From: Parastagonospora avenae f. sp. tritici 18332-5
Lineage: Eukaryota > Ascomycota > Dothideomycetes > Pleosporales > Phaeosphaeriaceae
Direction of reading: 5' to 3'
Length of the DNA: 14,364 nt
Assembly (NCBI GenBank): GCA_022559985.1
Contig: JAFJTR010000198.1
Span: 1 to 14,364 of the forward strand
Shown here: positions 1 to 7,379 of the stretch, piece by piece
Position numbering within the stretch: the stretch's first letter is position 1
Layout: every line of letters begins with the position of its first letter
Program-made: the position numbers and the translations under genes
Notes under the pieces: generated by a model
What the model saw: the letters and a program-made list of their open reading frames with translations, nothing else
Told to the model about the DNA's origin: nothing
The model's database searches: none

Positions 1-1
1 T

Positions 2-2057
2 GGTATATACGAAACAACGCGCTCAACGTCAACAGCGCAGCGCCATTGCGAGGAGTCAAAGCCTGGCCATGATCACCATCCGCCAGGTAAGCTAATCCCT
101 CGTGTAGAGAACAGCGCCCTCCGTCGCCTTATCTCAAGCGGCCGTATCGATCAGGACGTCGCGAACGAGCTCTCTAGCTTTAATACCCAGCGCTTCAGGC
201 TTGCGTTAGTTAGCTAGCTTGTTAAGAATAACTACTTACTTTCTAAGCTTGAAACGCTAGCGTTTCGTCAGCTAATGGCGACCGCTAACCTAGAAGCAGA
301 GGCTGCGATGTAGGCGTCTCATAACAGCGTTACCCGCTACGTTTTACGCCTCTACAATTACCTGCAGCCTCACGTTGTTCGCGAGCTGTCTGGGTCGCTA
401 AGCAAAATACACCTTAGCTTTGACGGCTGGACAACAAAGGGAGGCAAGCGCGGCTTCTTAGGTATCGTTGCTCACTACGTTGACGCCAGCGGCGCCTTAA
501 AGGACTTACTAATTGCGCTGCTGCAATTAGTAGGTGCCTACACCGGCGAGAGGATAGCAGAAGTTGTTCTTAAGACGCTAGAAGCCTTCAGCGTCACGTC
601 AGAAAGCGTCAGTTACTTCGTACTTAATAACGCAAGCAATAACGACACTGCAGTAGACGCGATTGCGCAAAAGATGGGCTTTAACAGCGTCCATCGTCGC
701 CTCCGCTGCGCTCCTCACACGCTTAACCTCGTCGGCCAAACGCTCCTTTGGGGCAAGAACGCTGACGCCTACGATAACGACAAAAGCGAGCTTGCTGAAG
801 AGACTGAGTACATGCGCGAGTGGAGACGCGACGGTCCTTTAGGCGTTCTGCTCGGTATTATCAATAGTATTAGAACACCTCAGCAGCACGACTTGTTTCC
901 TAATTTCCAGCGCCTTGCCCATCGTGAACTGCCTGCTGACGCGCCTGCGGATGAGCGCAAAATACTCAAGCCCGTCAAGCCTGTCGTTACTCGCTGGAAC
1001 TCCTACTTCTTATGTTTTGAGCGGGCAGTAAAGCTACGATCAGCAGTCAACGCGTACGCCAATTACCACATGAAACGCGTGCGCGAGGAGGATATTTACG
1101 CAGGAAGCCGAGGCAACAAACCTCCGGAATCAGCCGTGGATGCGGTCGGACGGCCTCAAAGCTGCGGATTGGGCAGTCGTCACTAAATATTTAGACGTCC
1201 TGAGGCTACTGAAAGCTGCTACTAAGCGCTTAGAAGGTCGCGGGAAGAGCGGCAAGTATGGTTCTATTGCTGAGATTATACTAGTCTTCGAGTATATCCT
1301 CTCATACTACGAGCAGCGCGTCGCCATGTACGACGCCGTCGACTATAACGCGCACAACGAGGCGCCTGAAGACCACCTCGCGATCAACCTGCGCGCGGCG
1401 TGGGCAAAAGCCAGCGACTACTTTGAGAAACTAGACCTCTCCCCCGTTTACTACGCTGCTACAATACTCCATCCCTACCTTCGAACGTACTGCGAGGCGT
1501 CCTGGAGCGATACGCCTGATTGGCTTGCCGATAGCCACGCAAAGTTTCGCGCGTTAAAGGCTACGTACAATGATCCCAAGCCGCGCGTTGCGCGACGCTC
1601 AAAGGTGGTCTCAAACAATATGGACGACGCGATCGACAGCCTCATCGACCCTACAACCAGCGAGCCAAGCACTGCTGACGACGAGTTTGAGAGGTGGCGG
1701 ATGAGCGAGCCGCGCGCGGAGAAGGACTCTGAACAAGCAAACAACCCTATAGAATACTGGGTAGGACTGCGCGATCGCTACCCCAACCTCAGCAGGCTCG
1801 CGATTGACGTACTCTCCATCCCAGCTTCAAGCTGCGAGTGTGAGCGCGTCTTCAGCGAGCTGGGCGACCTTTTAGAGCCCCGACGACGAGGTATACAACC
1901 TCAACTTCTAGCAGCTATTCAGTGCGTACGGCGCTGGTTACGGGCTAACATAGCTAGCGACGCGGCGAGCATCAAATACCGGATGAGCAACAGTGAGCTA
2001 GACGCTATATATAACACACTATACTGGCCCGACGATTGCTCCGAAACTCAACACTAA
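2..2057 (+). pseudogene. Degraded hAT-superfamily transposase (hAT-1), 5' end outside window
   Basis: A cut-and-paste transposase relic. The reading starts in frame 2 at the window edge, so the N-terminus (where a BED zinc finger is usual) is not visible. Frame 2 holds the RNase H-like core: SFDGWTTKGGKRGFLG around 416-463 carries the first catalytic Asp (422-424), and the motif expected as LDNASNND reads LNNASNND (Asn at 626-628). RRLRCAPHTLNL and VVTRWNSY follow. At about 1127-1137 the frame shifts to frame 3, which continues to the TAA at 2055-2057. It carries the C-terminal dimerisation region with SIPASSCECERVFSELGDL (Glu of CER at 1842-1844, the third acidic position in this family). 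In-frame TAGs lie at 215 and 311. The two stops, the frameshift and the lost Asp mean it is dead. The family call is firm. It is the same subfamily as the relic at 5423-6838. Confidence 0.92.
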
Positions 2058-2208
2058 GGATAGTTACAATATAGACTATCAAGCCTACTAATTAAGCCTC
2101 AATCAAGCCTCCGATTTTAACCCAACAATCAAGCCAATCAAGCCGCGAACACCTCTAAAACCGAGCCAATCAAGCCTCAAGCCGGAGGCTTGATTGGCTT
2201 GATTGTTG
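2058..2208 (+). repeat. 3' terminal repeat region of hAT-1
   Basis: This non-coding stretch after the hAT-1 stop is built from the motif CAATCAAGCC, seen about four times in direct orientation (near 2101, 2127, 2136 and 2168) and then inverted at the end. A perfect 22-base inverted repeat joins 2123-2144 and 2187-2208. A tighter 14-base perfect hairpin joins 2164-2177 and 2186-2199 around an 8-base loop. Subterminal transposase-binding repeats are normal for hAT elements. The element probably ends near 2208, where sequence of a different hAT begins. The exact end and the 8-base target duplication cannot be fixed because the left end is outside the window. Confidence 0.65.
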
Positions 2209-2492
2209 ACAACTCTGTCGACGTGTACTCCTGTCCAGCTATGAGCTCTGAAGCGGAGCGTGCTTTCAGCATAGCAGGGTGCGTTAGAGGTGGTAAGAGA
2301 CGCCGCCTTGACGAGGAGACATCTGAAGCGCTGCTGTGCCTTAATCACTAGGGCAACAGTGGCTTAGTGAGCGTTGGGGTGCACCAGAACGATGAGCTCC
2401 GTAGCACTGAAGTAGCAGAGTTTGGGGCGGAGGATGGGCCGTCGCCAGAACCAGAGTCAGATGATATGTGGTACGACGGGAGCAGTGAGTAG
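2209..2492 (+). pseudogene. C-terminal fragment of a second, different hAT transposase (hAT-2)
   Basis: Frame 3 reads VDVYSCPAMSSEAERAFS from 2217, then GGKRRRLDEETSEALLCLNH. This is the hAT C-terminal dimerisation region of a subfamily distinct from hAT-1, whose motif is SCECERVFS. The frame meets a TAG at 2349, most likely a former Trp (TGG), then continues open through an acidic tail ending ESDDMWYDGSSE at a TAG (2490-2492), probably the natural end. Only about 90 codons remain. Everything 5' of them lies beyond the hAT-1 insertion, probably to the left of the window. The abrupt change from hAT-1 terminal repeats to this coding sequence suggests that hAT-1 jumped into an hAT-2 gene. A few codons upstream of 2209 are open in the same frame but belong to the hAT-1 repeat. 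Confidence 0.8.
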
Positions 2493-2700
2493 GCGTAGGC
2501 TAGCAGAGGTAGTACCAGGCCTGCAGCCTAGCACTATCCTAAGCTGTAATGATAATGAACTACTGGCGCTCTACTACTGAGCTATACGATCGTAGCGTTG
2601 TCTGATAAGATAGCTAGCAATTAATGCATATGTATTCAATAACTATTTATTACTTTGTGGTGTAGGTGAGAGAAAATCTGGTGGACCGAGCAATCTGATA
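2493..2700. other. Non-coding flank after hAT-2
   Basis: This A+T-rich stretch has many stops in all frames and no recognisable gene. It is likely the 3' flank or untranslated part of hAT-2. I could not identify a terminal inverted repeat or a target duplication. Confidence 0.4.
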
Positions 2701-3345
2701 TTGGACCTTACAATAAGCAGTGTGGGGCGACAGCAACACTAACCTTAATAGGCCTGGCAGCGACGATCTACTTGGGGATGGGGACTCCCTGGATGGAGTA
2801 CTTGGGGATTCCATCCATGTCACTCACTGCTGGGTCTCCATGCAGTTAAACAGGCCGTTGCCATTCACTCTCGCTGCCGCGATTCTACTGCGCCTCGGTG
2901 TTTCATGTATATCCCTTTCCCGCCTGACGTTCTATGTATGGTCACTTCCAAGGCTCTTTCGCAAACCGAGTTGCGGACTCAGAGCAAAAGTACCGCGTTC
3001 GTAGCTAAAATTCTACGGATTAAAGGCAAAAAAAAGCAATTCATCTTGCCTCCTTGCGATGAAGAGGGACCCTAGACAATTTGCAATGGCCACAACTGCT
3101 CAGCCTCACCATCTCCTCAGCTTGCAGTTGTCTTTGTGGCGCAGTCTTCGAGAACGTCTCATGTTCAGAAACAACCTTGGGACTGGAAGAGTGCGATCGG
3201 TCCGACCCTTTGCCGGCGCTTCTCCACAAACTGTCCTGTTATGTTTAATATCCTTACCAAGCCGCAGGAACTTGACGCAGGGGAAATTTCAGGCTATGCG
3301 GCGGGTTTGCGCGGAAGAATGTGGGAACAGGCTATGTCAACGTAG
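2701..3345 (+). other. Unrecognised open stretch, possible gene relic
   Basis: Frame 1 is open from about 2710 to a TAG at 3073 and again to a TAG at 3343-3345. The first part includes an ATG at 2905 followed by MYIPFPPDVLCMV and a Lys-rich stretch (RIKGKKKQF). The second part reads through PWDWKSAIGPTLCRRFS to RGRMWEQAMST. I recognise no domain, signal peptide or transposon motif, and overlapping ORFs in frame 2 (2720-3004, 3059-3355) are equally plausible. A short direct repeat, TACTTGGGGAT, occurs at 2769-2779 and 2799-2809, next to a small hairpin (GGATGGA/TCCATCC). This could be a decayed host gene or chance openness; there is no support for function. Confidence 0.2.
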
Positions 3346-4020
3346 CATCAGCTGAGCCTGCCAACGCCGCTGCCTGGTTAATCCTTACCATAGGTATGGT
3401 TGAACTCCTGACAGTAAACAGAAAGGCCACCCACACTATCTAAAGTAAGTTCAACAGGCTAACAATAGGTCTTCGATACGCGACGCAATTTGCAGAATTA
3501 AGACATGATTGCTGACTGTTACGGGCCGACTTTGCACCGCATGCAGAGAGCATCCACGTACGGCAGGCTTCCATGCACCGAAGCTTTCTGCGAGACTGGT
3601 GTTGTGAGCTAAGACATCGTCAGTTCAAGCCGTGATCAACAGCAGGTCTATAGATATATGGAAGATAGCCACAAGACTGAGTTGCTTGATGATGAGAAAA
3701 CAAACGCAGAAATGGTTCGACAACCTAAAGGACGCAGAGAGCACCCAAAAGCGCGTCCTCAAGGGGTCTTCAGAGACTGCCGACAGTAGCCGCTCATAGG
3801 TCTGGGTTCCCTAGCTTGAGCAAGTTGATTACGATGAGGATCGACCATTAGGGCAGATGAAGGGGGCTGTAATACTACGTTCTCAATGCCGGACTTCCAA
3901 GGACCCACGTACCAGGACATGTTGCATGGCTAGCGAAGACTAAAGGTCTTAGCGTACCTGCAGATCGTGTACATCAACAACGTAAAGCAGACTATTATAC
4001 CTCAACACCTTGCTCTCCAA
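3346..4020. other. Intergenic, nothing recognised
   Basis: There is no ORF of useful length, no transposase or polyprotein motif, and no tRNA-like B-box. A short frame from about 3659 to 3799 (QKWFDNLKDAESTQKR) looks protein-like but is too short to assign. Confidence 0.4.
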
Positions 4021-4034
4021 CAATACTAGTATTG
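4021..4034. repeat. 14-base perfect palindrome
   Basis: CAATACTAGTATTG equals its own reverse complement. It lies in non-coding sequence just upstream of the Cys-motif relic. It may be chance. Confidence 0.3.
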
Positions 4035-4079
4035 AAACATAACGCGCAATGCCGGGCAATTCGGATGTTGGATCTAGCT

Positions 4080-4226
4080 ATGTGCATCGACTGCGGCTCG
4101 GCAGTTACTATTCGGAACAGGCTTTAGGAGGCCCCTCAAGTGTGCACTACGTCTTTGCACTGTCGGGAAACACGTATACGGAAAGAGGGAGTACGCGGAG
4201 AGTGCGGTCTTTGCTACGAGGCCTAG
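4080..4226 (+). pseudogene. Cys-motif relic, possible broken small zinc-ribbon-like protein
   Basis: Frame 3 from the ATG at 4080 reads MCIDCGSAVTIRNRL, then a TAG at 4125, then EAPQVCTTSLHCRETRIRKE to ECGLCYEA and a TAG at 4224. The pairs C-x2-C (Cys at 4083 and 4092) and C-x2-C (Cys at 4203 and 4212), with two more Cys between them, are the spacing of a small zinc-binding fold. The internal TAG matches the stop type that kills the neighbouring transposons. A competing ORF in frame 2 (4049-4240) shows no motif. No homologue is recognised, and chance is quite possible. Confidence 0.22.
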
Positions 4227-4234
4227 GAATTATA

Positions 4235-5027
4235 GACTAGCGTAGACAGGAGCTACGAGGTGTCAGGATACCTGCAATCCTATAGCTGACAGATGTAAGA
4301 GGCTGAAGCCTTGATGGGTAGTACTTGGCTTGTAGCCTTCGTTAAGCGTGTTATTGGGTGGAACCCTCGGGCTTTCATCGGCGCTCTAGGAACCTCTGGA
4401 AGTTTCTCGAACCTAGCACTGCGCGATACATAGACCCAGCGCAGGCGTAGTGTAGCTTCTCCATCGAATTCATCACTGTTTACCTTGCACCTATGGTTAA
4501 TCCATCGCACCCTTACAACAGACTCCGCGACAAACAAATCAATCAAATATCGCCTGCCGTATTTGATTGTTGGGTGAAGGCTTGGCAGCCACGCAGTATT
4601 TGATTGTTTGATTAGTGTTTTTAGGCTATACATTTAATTAATTTGCAAATATTTAGTGTTGTTGTCAGATTGAATAGGTTCAGTGGATGGATCTGAGTTG
4701 AAGTGTGATGAATTAATTGTGCCACGAGAGGCAATGAGCGGGAACGTCAGAGCTTTCGGGGAAGCTTGATTGATATACTACGTACAGGTCTCAGGTGTAA
4801 TACAAGACGTTGTGTGCAGAACAGAGCAAGGTACGGAGGCAGAAAGGAACATAAACAGGGGAAGGCTCGAGCACGGACGCTAAGCCTACGCGGAGATAGT
4901 CAGGAGGCGCATCGGCGGTTCTGCGGTTGCCAACGATCGGAGCCTTTTGCAGAGCAGCACTGTAGAGCGCTGCAGAGTATAGTAGCCACCCGTGTAGTGT
5001 GTTACCGTCGAGTATAGTAGTCTGGGG
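4235..5027. other. Non-coding stretch with an hAT-like terminal cluster
   Basis: No convincing gene. The minus-strand ORF 4280-4633 and the plus-strand ORF 4766-5017 show no known motif, and their composition looks like chance openness. A TGTCAGGATACC sequence at 4261, with CTGACA at 4286-4291, resembles the start of the possible LTR relic at 5028. The terminal repeat cluster at 4540-4606 is listed separately. Confidence 0.4.
4540..4606. repeat. Short repeat cluster resembling an hAT terminus
   Basis: CAATCAAATA at 4540-4549 is followed by inverted copies TATTTGATTG at 4560-4569 and 4597-4606. The first pair forms a perfect 10-base hairpin with a 10-base loop. On the minus strand the run CACCCAACAATCAA recalls AACCCAACAATCAA at the end of hAT-1. 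It may be the displaced 3' end of the minus-strand hAT-3 relic, whose stop lies about 820 bases away, or a different hAT remnant. Confidence 0.4.
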
Positions 5028-5213
5028 TGTCAGGGTACGTTACCGTGACAGATTGATTGTCCTCTCCTCTCGTTTCTGCTACGTGTTCTGGTTTTGTTTG
5101 CGGGGTCACACCCGAGCTTTGTGTTACTTGATTATTCCTAGTCATGAAGATGATGACGCGCAACACCCGCTATCTGCCAGCAACTAGTCCTCTAATACGC
5201 GACATATCTGACA
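5028..5213. repeat. Possible LTR relic, weak
   Basis: The segment begins TGTCAG and ends CTGACA, a perfect 6-base inverted terminal pair with TG/CA ends and a length (186 bases) usual for a fungal LTR. No target duplication is seen (TGGGG on the left, GTTGT on the right), and no primer-binding site or coding sequence flanks it. TATAAAAG occurs just outside at 5218. It could be a decayed solo LTR or chance. Confidence 0.25.
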
Positions 5214-5422
5214 GTTGTATAAAAGTCTTAGCGCTTAGTTTCAGTGTTGTAAGCGGCTGCCGAACGCCTTATGCGTCGTCCTGATTGTCCTCTACCCAAT
5301 TTTGTATATTGTATTTGATGGACTGTATGAGTTGTTGTATTGTGTTTGCTACGGTACAGAGTAGGAGCATATGGAGGTGGAAACAGGCTAAGCCCAAATA
5401 GGCTAGATAGCCAAGTACATGC
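5214..5422. other. Non-coding, 3' flank of hAT-3
   Basis: A+T-rich sequence with no gene. TGATTGTCCTCT occurs at 5054-5065 and again at 5282-5293. No clear hAT terminal repeat is visible where one would be expected, within about 150 bases of the hAT-3 stop. Confidence 0.35.
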
Positions 5423-6838
5423 TCATAGGAGCAGGAACCTCAGGGCTATCGAACAGTATTTGCGGGCGAGCTCATCGTCGCTAATAGCGCCGTCGCCGCT
5501 GTTGTTGTCGCCACGCTTGGCGTTGTAGGTGTATCCAGCCTGGGTCCAGGAGCGTATAAGCTGTAAGGCAGCGAGCAGCTCACCGCTAATAGCGCGTCGT
5601 TTTGGCTCTAATAGATCGCCGAGCTCGCTGAACAGTCGCTCACACTCGCAGCTTGACGCTGGGATAGTCAGTATATCGATTGCAAAACGGCTTAATTGGA
5701 GGTATTTTGGCGCCATCGTTCTGATACGTTGCAGTACTCCAGCTCGGCTCCTCCTCTCGCCAGCGATCTACTCTTCGCCGCCGTCTCTCGTCGCACAGTT
5801 ACGACGCGTGGTGAGGGCTTCGATCACGTCGTCGATCGCGCTTGTACGAGCTGGTTGTGGTAGAGGACTTAGCAGCGCCTTCTTATATGACCGCGACAAT
5901 TCTTAAAATCTAGCGTTTGCATTGCGTAGCTACCTATCTTTATGCTCCCACGAGTTCTCGCAGTAGTATTTATAGTACTGGTGGAGATAAGTGGCGGTAT
6001 AATATACTAGTGAGTCGTCGAGCTTGCGGTAATACTCCTCAGCCTTTAGCTAAGCGTTGCGGCAGTTGATATAATGGTGATCTTTAGGCGCTTCCTTATG
6101 TGCGTCAAACACTACATTAGCGTATAGCTCAGCTAGCTTTTTAAGCTGATCGAATTGATACTCGAACACGGCAAAGACCTCATAGACAGCTCTGAAGTTA
6201 CTGCTATAGTGTTTACCACGCCTCTCTAACCGTTTTGTAGTGATTTGGAGTAGTTCAAGGCATCGTTAGTACTCAGTAACGACCGCCCAATCTGCTGCCT
6301 AGAGCCCGCCCGACCTTATTCATGCCGGAGCGTCGCTCTGGGTGCCACGCCGCTCCTCGTAGGCGACGCAGCTTACGTGTTTCTCAATATAGAGATCAAA
6401 GCCGACCTTAAGATAGGTTGCCCGCTCAAAGGCGCTGTAGTATGATTTCCAGCGCGTAACAACTAGCTTGATCGGTCGCAGTATCTTGACGCGCGCAGCG
6501 GCGGGGAGGTCGTTGTTAGAGGCCTTCAGGCACTCAGTGAATAATGCGTGTTGCTATGGTGTTTTAATGTATGCGATGACAGAAAGGAGCGCACCGAGAG
6601 CGCCATGCTTATGCCATGCTGCTATAAACGCCTCGTCGTCGTCGATGTGTTCAGCAGCGTTATCGCACGCGTTCTTGTTGTGGCTAAACAGCAGAGCCTA
6701 CCTAATGAGGTTAATAGTGTGAGGGCTGCAGCGGAGGCGTCGCTGTGTCGGGTTAAAGTTTCTAAACTCGCGCGCTACAGCCGCAATCGCAGTGTCGTTG
6801 TTGCTAGCAGCGCTAGACAAAGCATTGACAATCTGCGG
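5423..6838 (-). pseudogene. Degraded hAT transposase (hAT-3), 5'-truncated, minus strand
   Basis: One minus-strand frame runs without frameshift from about 6838 down to the stop at 5423-5425. In order it reads ASNNDTAIAAVAREF (just after the place of the second catalytic Asp, which is lost to small indels), RRLRCSPHTINLI, VVTRWKSYYSAFERA, AADWAVVTEY, FEYQFDQLKKLAEL, YYCENSWEHKD and the C-terminal dimerisation motif IPASSCECERLFSELGDL. Nine internal stops are present. Six are TAG (plus-strand CTA at 6698, 6554, 6299, 6050, 5930, 5768), two are TAA (6266, 5903) and one is TGA (6320). Several sit where the relative hAT-1 has Trp or Gln. The part with the first catalytic Asp is missing, cut at the junction with pogo-A. 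It is the same subfamily as hAT-1 but clearly a different copy (SLVYYTATYLHQYYKYYCE against SPVYYAATILHPYLRTYCE). Confidence 0.92.
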
Positions 6839-6841
6839 CCG

Positions 6842-7311
6842 TATAGCGTGGAACAGACAACGCAGATAACGGGCTTAGATATAAGCAATATTTTGATGCC
6901 CTGTTCACCAAAATCATTAAATACGACATAGAACCACGGCTTATATACAATATGGACGAGAAGGGCTTCATGATTGGTGTAGGCCGACGTATGAAGAGAG
7001 TGTTCTCCAAGGCCTCGTATACAGCCCGGAAGAACAATATATCTACCTAAGATGGTAACAGGGATTGGATTACCGTTCTGGCCACTGTTTGTGCTGATAG
7101 GACATGGATTCTACTAGCAATCCTCTATGCTGCTGAGAGTAGAAACATCCAGGACACTTAGGTAGACGATATACCAGCTAGTGGAGCCCAAATTCATGTA
7201 GCATCTAAACTAACTAGATAGACCAATAACGAGTATGGGATGGCGTGGCTGGTGGGTGTATTTGATCGATATACGAAGGCCAAAGCCCGAAGGAAATGGC
7301 GTCTTCTTTGT
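6842..7311 (+). pseudogene. Middle fragment of a Fot1/pogo-type DDE transposase (pogo-A)
   Basis: Frame 1 reads GTDNADNGLRYKQYFDALF, then IYNMDEKGFMIGV (first catalytic Asp in MDE), WITVLATVCAD, VDDIPASGAQIHVAS, TNNEYGMAWL, VFDRYTKAKARRKWRLL. This is the first part of the DDE_1 domain of Tc1/mariner-like Fot1/pogo elements. Stops are TAA at 7048 and TAG at 7159 and 7219. The last lies where the family has Gly-Trp before TNN, so it was probably TGG. A TAG at 6844 is at the edge of the match. The N-terminal DNA-binding part is missing at the junction with hAT-3. Coding ends at KWRLL and passes straight into a right terminal inverted repeat, so the second (DGH) and third catalytic Asp are absent. 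It is a dead internal-deletion derivative. Confidence 0.88.
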
Positions 7312-7339
7312 GTGGGCCGCTCGCTTGCCAGGTACGTTA
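7312..7339 (+). repeat. Right terminal inverted repeat of pogo-A with TA
   Basis: This 28-base block ends in CCAGGTACGT followed by TA at 7338-7339. It is identical to the right end of pogo-B at 8228-8255 and is the perfect reverse complement of the left end of pogo-B at 7378-7405. The TA suits the target duplication of Tc1/mariner/pogo elements. Confidence 0.85.
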
Positions 7340-7377
7340 CCTGTATTTGATTCATGTTTGTTTGTTGCAGAGTCTGA
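7340..7377. other. 38-base spacer between two pogo-type ends
   Basis: It lies between TA (7338-7339) and TA (7378-7379). It is T-rich and ends TTTGTTTGTTGCAGAGTCTGA, and it does not match the transposase coding sequence. It is either original target DNA between two insertions or junction filler. Confidence 0.5.
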
Positions 7378-7379
7378 TA

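Noticed and set aside
1475..1744. Minus-strand ORF inside hAT-1
   Set aside because: It lies wholly opposite the hAT-1 coding frame and has no motif of its own.
2103..2348. Minus-strand ORF over the hAT-1 end and hAT-2
   Set aside because: It crosses the terminal repeats and the opposite strand of the hAT-2 C-terminus; an antisense shadow.
4280..4633. A 117-residue minus-strand ORF as a gene
   Set aside because: It overlaps the hAT-like terminal repeat cluster, has no recognisable domain or signal, and both strands are partly open by chance.
5529..6931. Plus-strand ORFs opposite hAT-3
   Set aside because: The minus strand shows continuous hAT homology. The plus ORFs (5529-5906, 6468-6722, 6548-6931) carry no motif.
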